DNA from: Croceivirga sp.
GTDB taxonomy: Bacteria > Bacteroidota > Bacteroidia > Flavobacteriales > Flavobacteriaceae
Assembly: GCA_028284935.1 (NCBI GenBank)
Contig: JANQQQ010000004.1
Coordinates: 124,001-188,000 of the forward strand
Length of the DNA: 64,000 nucleotides
Direction of reading: 5' to 3'
Below, in pieces: positions 8,792 through 16,564 of the stretch. The notes under the pieces are model-generated. The model was not told the origin of the DNA. It made no database searches and saw only the letters and a list, made by a program, of their open reading frames with translations. The first letter of the stretch is position 1. Each line of letters opens with the position of its first letter. The position numbers and the translations under genes were made by a program.

Positions 8792-10282
8792 TTAATTGGT
8801 TATTAAGGTTTGAATTGCTTTAGGGCGGATATTCAGTTTCTTGGATCTATCTCCCAAAATCAATTCAAAATTTCTTGGTTCTTCGTTCATGTTTAAAACC
8901 ACCACGGCAATCGTTCCATCTGGATTCTTGGCAGCGGTAACCCATAAGGAATCATCCGTATTGCGCAACCCTATACGCGTGGCGCCTGGTCTGATATATT
9001 TGCTAAAATGGGCGATGGTGTAATATAAGGGCGTAAAATACACTTCATCCTTTTCCAAATCCACTATTACTGGGGCCACACACCAGTTTTTGGACCAATT
9101 GGGACCCCCATTGCGATCAAGAACCATATTCCAGTCCACCCAACCATCTACCCAATTGTTCAGACAGCCGATCATATCCCTAGCATAGCGATATACGGGA
9201 ACGTATTTAGGATGATACTTTTTTTGCGGTTCCGGAGCCCAGTCCCATCCCCAATCGGTTGCTTCTTTTGACCAGTACCATTGATCATCTTTCCATTTGG
9301 GTACTTGGGCATCAATACATGCTTCAGATTGAATCAGGTGTTTTTCAGGAACTTTTTGATGTGCGTATTGCAACGCCTCTGGAAAAACTTCATAGGTGCT
9401 GGCGTACCAATGTATGGCCGTACCCGCAAAATATTTGGAGGTCTCCGGTGATTTGTACATGATATCTACCCATTCCTTTAGATGTTCGCGGTTTTGATCG
9501 TATCCCAAAATCCTTACATCCCCGTTCCCCGTTTTCTCTAAAACAGGTCCCAAATAATTCTGCACAAAATGGGTCATTTCTTGGGGAGAAAAATGCATGC
9601 TTTCCCAATTATTTCCATTCCCCAAAGGCTCATTTTCAACCGTTATTCCCCAAATGGGTATTCCTACTTCCTTGTAGGCATCAATATATTTAGAGAAAAA
9701 CCGTGCCCAAACTTCATAATATTCAGGCAACAATTTGCCTCCTACATAGCTTTTATTGTCTTTCATCCATGGTGGAGCGGTCCATGGGGAAGCTATTACC
9801 TTAAATCCTCCAATTGAAGTGGCCATGGCCTCCTTTATAAAAGGAATGATATCATCCTTATCCTCTTTAATGGTAAAATGTTCCAATTGCCAATCATCCT
9901 CAACTGGGGCATAGGTATAATTTGTAAGGGAAAAATCACAGGAATTGATATGGGTACGTGTCAAGGAGTACCGAGCACCATCAGGACCAAAATACGCATC
10001 GATGATCCTTTTCCTTTGGGGTACACTTAACTGATTCAAAAGATGGGAGGACGATTGGGTGAAAGAGCCTCCAAACCCTGTAATCCTTTGAAATACTTTT
10101 TCGGGAAAAACTTCAATCTTGGCAAAGGAACCTGTTTGGGCAAATTCATGAATCCTTTTCATTTTATGGCCAGCCGCTGAAGTTTCGTATACTTGGACGG
10201 CTAAGGCTTCCTCTTTATCAGATGAAGGGGGGACCATGGCCAATGGTAGAACAAATGCTATTGCTTTTTCAACACTACCCAT
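8792..10282 (-). CDS. GH30-family glucosidase / beta-1,6-glucanase
   Basis: The protein is 496 aa. The N-terminal GFGGSFTQSSS (about 69-79) is the GH30 opening motif. The acid/base Glu lies in TVENEPLGNGNNWE (about E218), and the nucleophile is in LIQSEACID (about E320). A short C-terminal beta-sandwich follows the barrel, as in GH30 subfamilies 1 and 3. GH30_3 enzymes cut beta-1,6 bonds, which fits debranching of laminarin beside GH16 and GH17. The N-terminus has a weakly hydrophobic stretch (residues 6-17) but no clear cleavage site or lipobox, so location is uncertain. It starts 6 bases after the GH17 lipoprotein gene. Confidence 0.88.
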   Translation of the reverse strand: MGSVEKAIAFVLPLAMVPPSSDKEEALAVQVYETSAAGHKMKRIHEFAQTGSFAKIEVFPEKVFQRITGFGGSFTQSSSHLLNQLSVPQRKRIIDAYFGPDGARYSLTRTHINSCDFSLTNYTYAPVEDDWQLEHFTIKEDKDDIIPFIKEAMATSIGGFKVIASPWTAPPWMKDNKSYVGGKLLPEYYEVWARFFSKYIDAYKEVGIPIWGITVENEPLGNGNNWESMHFSPQEMTHFVQNYLGPVLEKTGNGDVRILGYDQNREHLKEWVDIMYKSPETSKYFAGTAIHWYASTYEVFPEALQYAHQKVPEKHLIQSEACIDAQVPKWKDDQWYWSKEATDWGWDWAPEPQKKYHPKYVPVYRYARDMIGCLNNWVDGWVDWNMVLDRNGGPNWSKNWCVAPVIVDLEKDEVYFTPLYYTIAHFSKYIRPGATRIGLRNTDDSLWVTAAKNPDGTIAVVVLNMNEEPRNFELILGDRSKKLNIRPKAIQTLITN

Positions 10283-10288
10283 GTATCA

Positions 10289-11575
10289 TTAGTGATTTAT
10301 CAATGTCAACCCTTTGGTTGGTGGTACCATCACCTTTTTCATCAGTTCTTCTTTATTCCCTGAAAACGTCTTCGTAATTGGGTTACCGCCCCTGGTCAAC
10401 CCTTCGAACATTCCTTGATCAACTGCATCCCACAACACATACTTCGCTTTTCCTTCTACCGTAAACAATCCAAAGTGTTTTTCCGAATCGCCCGGTTCTT
10501 CCCCCCCTTTCCACGGTTCATCGAACGCTTCAAAATAAAAGCAGGAAATACCTTCAGCGTTTGTCCAATCCCTCATTTTATGGTAAAAGAGGGCTTCTTT
10601 GTACTCATCGGTAGCCTTGGAACCGGCATCCCCATAAAAACCGTTGGAGAAGCTGGCCCACCCTGTTTCACCTATATGAACTGGCTTATTTACCCCCAAA
10701 CTTTTCATATAGGCAACCACACTGTTATATTGATTTTCTGCATATGCTTTGGACCTGTTCATTGTCCCTTCAATTTTTTCAATATCGGATAATCCACTTT
10801 CCTCTTCCAATACTCCCCAAAAATCAGGATTGTAATGCGTATCGTGCATGGGGTAGGTATGAACGGATAGAAAATCAACGGACTTGATAAGCTTGGTAAG
10901 GTCGTCAACATGGTATTCACCTTCTCCCCCACCCCAAGAGGCAAAATTATCCGAACTTGTAATCCACAAGTCTTTTGGAAGCTCACCAGATGCTTTTAAT
11001 CCTTGTAAATGATTTACCCATTTTAAGATAACCCAAGGTTGCACATAGTAGTTGGTAGCCCATTTGACCATAGCCTCGTTACCAACGGCAATCACCTTTA
11101 CGATATCAGGGTGGTTTTTGGCCAACCGGACCGCTTCATCTATTTCTGTGGCATTACGTTCGCTTTCCTTTTCATGGTCAGGTTCCAGATCGGTCCATGC
11201 ATTCTTACAGTCAATCCACGCCCCCAGCATCACATACATCTCAAAATTGGAATCTTCGGATTTGATTTCGTGAATGGCTTGTAACACGTTTGCGGCATGA
11301 GGTAAATGCACCTTATAGGTTCGTAGCACCTTAATGCCCATAGTTGCCAGTATTTTCATGTCTTCCTTCAATTCCGAAATGGTCGGCTCAATACCATGAT
11401 TGGGATGCCGGTATCCGCCGTATGAAATAGCTTGGTATTTTGGATTGCCTAAAATGTATTCTGCTGTCACTTTTTGTTTTTTTTCCTGAGTTATTTCTTT
11501 TGGTTTCGTTTCTTCCCGACATGAGGTCATAAACAAAACTGCCAATACCGCAAGGTGTATTTTTAATCTTTTCAT
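10289..11575 (-). CDS. GH17-like lipoprotein, beta-1,3-glucanase
   Basis: The 428-aa protein begins with a lipoprotein signal ending FMTSC (Cys19), so it is lipid-anchored, probably at the cell surface. The GH17 motifs are present: IAVGNEAMVKW with acid/base Glu near 167, and HIGETGWASF with nucleophile Glu near 303. FYFEAFDEPWKGG near the C-terminus completes the barrel. Expected role: cleavage of the beta-1,3 backbone of laminarin-type glucan. Its ATG overlaps the stop of the phosphorylase gene by 4 bases (ATGA), indicating translational coupling, and GH30 follows 6 bases later. Confidence 0.87.
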   Translation of the reverse strand: MKRLKIHLAVLAVLFMTSCREETKPKEITQEKKQKVTAEYILGNPKYQAISYGGYRHPNHGIEPTISELKEDMKILATMGIKVLRTYKVHLPHAANVLQAIHEIKSEDSNFEMYVMLGAWIDCKNAWTDLEPDHEKESERNATEIDEAVRLAKNHPDIVKVIAVGNEAMVKWATNYYVQPWVILKWVNHLQGLKASGELPKDLWITSSDNFASWGGGEGEYHVDDLTKLIKSVDFLSVHTYPMHDTHYNPDFWGVLEEESGLSDIEKIEGTMNRSKAYAENQYNSVVAYMKSLGVNKPVHIGETGWASFSNGFYGDAGSKATDEYKEALFYHKMRDWTNAEGISCFYFEAFDEPWKGGEEPGDSEKHFGLFTVEGKAKYVLWDAVDQGMFEGLTRGGNPITKTFSGNKEELMKKVMVPPTKGLTLINH

Positions 11576-14500
11576 CTCAATCTGGTTTTAGCTACCGAAA
11601 CAGTTATCTGGAGTACCTCGCCAGTACGTTTAAAAATACTATCGCTCAAAGAGATAGTCAAATGAGCACCTTGAATAACGGTTCGAGAACCATCATTATG
11701 CACTACTTCAACAGCATCGGTCTCAGCTATTCCATAAACTACAGGAATCTGACAATAGGTAAAGCCCAAAGAATCCGGTTCCAGGGTAATTTCCTTATGT
11801 TCTGATTGAAGGTTCACGTACTTAAAGACTTTTTTATCCTTTAAAAATTCCTCTTTTCTCAAGAGTACGGGGTCAAAACCAAGCCGCCCCTTTTGGACCG
11901 TAACCCCCAATTCACCAAACCGACTCAGGATATCTTCTTTGACCTGTCCGGTCATACCCGGCTGTTGGGCCCCTTTCCCTGCCGGCGTATGTGAATAAGG
12001 GTCGGTTGGGAAAGCTCCGTAAAGTTGTGGGGGCTTATGCACCCCTATGCCCTCATTTATTTCATAGAAATGCTCCAACAGTCTTTCTACGACTTTCCCT
12101 TCTTCCTCTTCTTTTATGGCTTTAATGCAACACTCCTTAACAGCCAATAAAAGTTTTGAGACCATATGCCAATAAATGGATCCGAGTCCCTCATATCCGA
12201 AAAAAGTCCCAGACCTGCCCGTAAAGGATTTATGATCAAAAACTGCCTCAAAACACTCCAAAACCCCTTCCCTTTCCCTTTTGGAAATTGAAAACAAGGA
12301 GGTATCCAGGGTGTCCAGTGCTTTTTCAAGGTCCTTTGCATTTCTGAAATTTCCATTAAAATGTACCTTCCCAGAAGCGTCTTTTTTTACTATCTGTCCA
12401 TTTCCACTTTCAAGTAAAGACGTTAGGAGTTTTGAAGTTTTGATACGTTCCTCGGGAACTGTATTCTTATTGATAAACTTCGGCAGGTCCTTATTGGGGT
12501 AGAGTATATAGCTGTACTGGTCCTCCCTAAACAATGAACTTGATTTTAATCCGTCCAACACGTTCAATGCCTGCTCACCATTTAAGTAGCCTGAACTCAG
12601 CACGGCCACTTGTCCTTCCAACATTTCACTGAGATAAGTGATGGAAACACCCCCATCTTTTTCAATTGACATTAGGTTGTATGCATGGTACATGCCATCG
12701 ACCCTTCTATTGGCTTCTATGGAGTGTTCCAAAAACTGGAGGGCAATCTTAATAAAGGCCTTCAACTCATGTATTGAAAGTTGTTGTTTTTTGCCTGAAA
12801 AGGAATCCTTGTATATTTTGTTTCGATAGGTACTTGCAGCGGTTCCCAAACCGTCCAAAATGTTCCTGCGATCGTTATTGGAAATGGTGCCTGACAACAG
12901 CTTTGCATTAGTGGTAAGCGTGGCAAGAATTTCATTAAAGAAAACAAATAGCTCTTTGGAGAGGGAGATTTTTAGGTTGTCCAATCCCTCGAAGTTGTCA
13001 TCAAAAAACTTGAGGTACCTTCTTAAATAATATAGGGTGACCATGGAAACACCGTTACCAACAAGGGCATTGTTGGCATCGTTCCATTCCGGTCGTTGTG
13101 TATTCATCCATATTCCCCCATCAGGAATAAAATTTGACACTTTCGCCAAAACGGAAGCAAGCATTTTTTCTATAAAATTGACCCTATGCAATTGGCCATC
13201 TGCCTGTTTTAATAGGGCGCCGTCTGCCCCCATCCGATTACGCGCCTTTCTTATCGAATCATCCGCAGCACTATCAAATTCTATGGTATCCTTTGGATCG
13301 ATCAATACTTCCTGATAGGATTTTATTTTGTAGGGAACATTAGCGTAAACAAAAATCTCTTTTTCAAAATAGCTTTTTAACCGTTCGGGATAGTGGTCAT
13401 GAATAAACTCCAAAAACTTAAGGGAATATATGATTTGATGATCTCCCCAATATCCAATGTAGGACCAGGGATCGTCCGGTTCTATAACCTCCCAATCGAA
13501 CCCACCCTTTGTAACCCGATATGGATTATACCCATCAAAGGTGGAAGCATTGAAAAACTTTAGTATCATTCCATCGATAAACTCTGGATAGGAATAGGCC
13601 AAAGCTTCCCAATTTTGGAAAATATCCCTCCAGTTGCCCTCATAATCCAAAATTTTGGATCCATCCAGTTCGTTATGGGTGTTGATGGAAAAAACATTCC
13701 AAGGTCGGCTTGGATCTCCATGTCTCCTACTAAATCTTAGTGGCAAATACTCCATACAAAGCCTTTCAAAATCAGGATCGGTATTTTTGGTCAGGAATAC
13801 CTGTAATTCTTGCAAGGTGAAGACTTCGGAAAGTAGGGACAAGTCCTCTTTCTTAGCCAGATATAACGGTTTGTTTGCATGGAGCAAATACTTCTTAAAA
13901 TCACCTTTTTCAATACGATAACCATCATCAAAAATCCCCCCACGCATAATATTAAAGAGGGTATTTGAGAAGTGACGGGTATCCCTTAAGGAATCAGAGG
14001 TACATTGAATAGCATCGGAAGATGCGTTTACTTCAATCAACTTCTTTGTTCCCAAGGCGACATCTTCCTGTACTTTCTCCAAGAGTTGTTCAGGATCTTT
14101 CAGACTACCTATGAGTTCCACAATATTGGAATGGTCCTGGTTGACATTAGCAACAATCGTCCATCGTTTAGAGGCATTAGGTGCCAATAGTTGTTCAAAA
14201 TTCAATAAATATGCTCCTTTTTCCCCTTTAATATCGTCCTCTTGGTATAAGGTTTTGTTCTTTCTAAAGGCATCCAACTGTGCAGCGGACAATAGATGCT
14301 TGGCATCTTTCAATCCTGAAGACCAAATGACATTGGCCTTAAGTGCTTCACTAGGTTCCGCCTTATCCACAATAATGGCACTTAAGGCATAAATTCCAAG
14401 CCCAACGCCGGTAACCAATTCGCTTCTTTTATAGGCATCGACCAAGTTACTTGCCCTGTTCTGGGTTTCGCTTGGAACACCATAGGGCAGGACATTCTGA

Positions 14501-15000
14501 ATACCGTCCAGAACCTCCAATTCTACGGTTAGGGAACCATCATTCCTCAAAGAGGAGTTTCGAACAAAACCAAATAGGTTACTGGAACACCATTGATAGC
14601 TAAAGGTCAGGTTAAGGTTGTTGTTGACCTCTTCAAAAATAATCTTATTGCCATGCACGCTTTTGTAAAGATTACGAGTAACGCTATATTTCCCTTCGTT
14701 ACGGATAGAAAAAGGCTCCCAAACCTCAAATCCAGATGTGTTCTTTATCCTTACAATCGTTTTGCTTCCCGTTATCTCCGAAGACTCGGTGATTTTATCG
14801 TCCGTATAATAGGGGAAAATGGCATATTGGGCATTTTTCCTTCCTGCAGACAATCCTCCATTGCTGGAGATGAACATCCAGTGATTGGAGTCGCTCACAA
14901 CCGTCATAAAAAATGGCCTTAGTACGTCAATGTCACTGATTTTGTAATACTCTTCTTGTCCAATATTTACTCGATGCATAGAAGTTTCCATATATTCCAT
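11572..15000 (-). CDS. Large GH94/GH149-like phosphorylase, probably beta-1,3-oligoglucan phosphorylase
   Basis: The protein is 1142 aa with no signal peptide, hence cytoplasmic. The N-terminal half is beta-rich (sandwich-like). The rest is an (alpha/alpha)6-like helical region with WSYIGYWGDHQ (about 512-521) and PEWNDANNALVGNG (about 637-650). The WND motif matches the catalytic Asp region of inverting phosphorylases such as cellobiose phosphorylase (D641 here), and QPGMTG near 1013-1018 is a likely phosphate-binding loop. Length and partners (GH17, GH30, GH16, symporter) fit GH149, whose members split beta-1,3-glucan oligomers with phosphate to glucose 1-phosphate. I recognise this from motifs, not alignment; GH161 or another GH94-clan family remains possible. 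Alternative starts lie at codons 4 and 8. Confidence 0.7.
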   Translation of the reverse strand: MEYMETSMHRVNIGQEEYYKISDIDVLRPFFMTVVSDSNHWMFISSNGGLSAGRKNAQYAIFPYYTDDKITESSEITGSKTIVRIKNTSGFEVWEPFSIRNEGKYSVTRNLYKSVHGNKIIFEEVNNNLNLTFSYQWCSSNLFGFVRNSSLRNDGSLTVELEVLDGIQNVLPYGVPSETQNRASNLVDAYKRSELVTGVGLGIYALSAIIVDKAEPSEALKANVIWSSGLKDAKHLLSAAQLDAFRKNKTLYQEDDIKGEKGAYLLNFEQLLAPNASKRWTIVANVNQDHSNIVELIGSLKDPEQLLEKVQEDVALGTKKLIEVNASSDAIQCTSDSLRDTRHFSNTLFNIMRGGIFDDGYRIEKGDFKKYLLHANKPLYLAKKEDLSLLSEVFTLQELQVFLTKNTDPDFERLCMEYLPLRFSRRHGDPSRPWNVFSINTHNELDGSKILDYEGNWRDIFQNWEALAYSYPEFIDGMILKFFNASTFDGYNPYRVTKGGFDWEVIEPDDPWSYIGYWGDHQIIYSLKFLEFIHDHYPERLKSYFEKEIFVYANVPYKIKSYQEVLIDPKDTIEFDSAADDSIRKARNRMGADGALLKQADGQLHRVNFIEKMLASVLAKVSNFIPDGGIWMNTQRPEWNDANNALVGNGVSMVTLYYLRRYLKFFDDNFEGLDNLKISLSKELFVFFNEILATLTTNAKLLSGTISNNDRRNILDGLGTAASTYRNKIYKDSFSGKKQQLSIHELKAFIKIALQFLEHSIEANRRVDGMYHAYNLMSIEKDGGVSITYLSEMLEGQVAVLSSGYLNGEQALNVLDGLKSSSLFREDQYSYILYPNKDLPKFINKNTVPEERIKTSKLLTSLLESGNGQIVKKDASGKVHFNGNFRNAKDLEKALDTLDTSLFSISKREREGVLECFEAVFDHKSFTGRSGTFFGYEGLGSIYWHMVSKLLLAVKECCIKAIKEEEEGKVVERLLEHFYEINEGIGVHKPPQLYGAFPTDPYSHTPAGKGAQQPGMTGQVKEDILSRFGELGVTVQKGRLGFDPVLLRKEEFLKDKKVFKYVNLQSEHKEITLEPDSLGFTYCQIPVVYGIAETDAVEVVHNDGSRTVIQGAHLTISLSDSIFKRTGEVLQITVSVAKTRLR

Positions 15001-15062
15001 TTATCAACTTAAAGATTAGCTGGTGCTTGTGTAATTTGATTTGGTTCTTGTTTTTTCAAGGT

Positions 15063-16355
15063 TCAATTTTTATGATTTGCCCCAGCCTTAACTAAGGCAT
15101 CATCTATACTTATGTTTTCAAAATTATTCATAAGTGTGCCGATGGTCATTCCATCTTCGTAAGGATTTAAACCGTGAACCCTTTTTAATACGTAATAGGT
15201 GGCCCTGGGCTGCAATTTGTACATCCCGTTTGCATCCGTTGGACCTTTGGCACATATTCCAAACCACTCCTCGTTCATGTTATTATCTCCAGGCAGGGCT
15301 TGATCTCTTGAATATCCATCATTCGCCCAGGTAGCCGTGTTATTGTGAACGTCCAAATCTTCTGTCTGTTTGTACTTCCACCAACCATCGCTAAATTGAA
15401 AAGTAAACCCTCCCAAGGAATTGCCCACTCCGCTTAATCCCGATGCGTTTTGGTAAATCTCTTTCCAATTTCCCAAGTTATAATAGGCCTGGCTAAACTG
15501 ATCTTCCTTTTTATCTCTGGCATTGAATGCGTCAGCACCGAATTCAGAAAATAAAATTGGCAAATCCAACTCGTTTTTAACCCTATCAAAGGCATCCCCA
15601 AAGGATACCCCTCGATACATATTTGTGCCGTAAATATCAATATCGGTACATTCTTCCTTTACAAGGTCCAAGTAAAGCAAATCACCATTACAAATGGCCA
15701 CGGGATGATTGCCATCAATTTTTTTTACTTCTTTCACGGCGTTATTGAACGCCCTATACAATGCACGTGCCTTTGCTTTCTTCCCTGCATCCACTTCATC
15801 ATCCGGTATTGCTTCTGTTTCCGCACCTTCCCAAGACAAATGATAATTGTTTTCATTTCCTATCATATAAAGCAGCAAACCGGGAGTATCTTTATAGGTC
15901 AGTGCCATATCCCTAACCTCTTTCATTAAAACTTCGATAACGGCTTTATCCGCATAATCCGTTTTTGAAATCCATTTGCCTTTAATGGGGACGCCATAAG
16001 CCCCAAATTGTGTGTTGATCATGGTATATATACCATGTTTTTCATAGATGTATTGAACCCATTTTGGTTTTAAGCCATAGGTCCTAATGGCATTACCGCC
16101 CATGTTTTTTAATAAGGACATCTCTGCATCAAGGGCTTGCTTTATCAAATTATCATCTTTGTCCCATATACCTCTGTCAAGAATTCCATCCCCAATAGGC
16201 ACGTAATCCCAGTTCACACCATTGACCATAAAGGGTTCACCATCCACCAACAACAATTTACCATCTGTACCGCTCAACACGGAAATACGGGCATTTTGTG
16301 AATGAAGAAAAGTGGAAACAAGCAATAGCACTAGGCATGCAAATCGGGTATCCAT
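15063..16355 (-). CDS. Secreted clan GH-A glycoside hydrolase (GH2-type TIM barrel)
   Basis: A signal peptide (residues 1-20, ending TFLHSQ) precedes a single TIM barrel of about 400 residues. Clan GH-A features are MVNGVNWDY near 43-51, NAIRTYG near 88-94, YMIGNENNYH with the acid/base Glu at about 168, and LFSEFGADAF with the nucleophile at about 271. The usual beta-sandwich domains of full GH2 enzymes are absent, so it is a barrel-only protein; the aromatic QFSDGWWKYK segment may line the substrate groove. It sits between GH16 and the phosphorylase in the same orientation, so a glucan substrate is likely. The exact GH family cannot be assigned by eye. Confidence 0.75.
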   Translation of the reverse strand: MDTRFACLVLLLVSTFLHSQNARISVLSGTDGKLLLVDGEPFMVNGVNWDYVPIGDGILDRGIWDKDDNLIKQALDAEMSLLKNMGGNAIRTYGLKPKWVQYIYEKHGIYTMINTQFGAYGVPIKGKWISKTDYADKAVIEVLMKEVRDMALTYKDTPGLLLYMIGNENNYHLSWEGAETEAIPDDEVDAGKKAKARALYRAFNNAVKEVKKIDGNHPVAICNGDLLYLDLVKEECTDIDIYGTNMYRGVSFGDAFDRVKNELDLPILFSEFGADAFNARDKKEDQFSQAYYNLGNWKEIYQNASGLSGVGNSLGGFTFQFSDGWWKYKQTEDLDVHNNTATWANDGYSRDQALPGDNNMNEEWFGICAKGPTDANGMYKLQPRATYYVLKRVHGLNPYEDGMTIGTLMNNFENISIDDALVKAGANHKN

Positions 16356-16510
16356 AACAGGTAATTTATACTTCCTTTTCTGGTACTTACAATTTCGCCC
16401 CTCCGTTTAAATCCTTTTACCGTTATCCATTTTAGCCACCCATTTTTGGGGTTTTAAACGGTCTTTAGAAAACTAAACGCAAGCAGCAGTATAAAGCGGT
16501 CAATTCCAAG

Positions 16511-16543
16511 TTAAAACAAAAGAGACCAGACAAGCTGGTCTCT
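16511..16543 (-). terminator. Terminator after the GH16 gene
   Basis: On the minus strand a 9-bp perfect stem (16535-16543 with 16521-16529, loop of 5) is followed by TTTTGTTTT. It lies 22 bases past the GH16 stop, so GH16 may be a separate transcript from the downstream hydrolase operon, or the stop may be partial. Confidence 0.7.
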
Positions 16544-16564
16544 ATCTGTAACTATTCAAACAAT

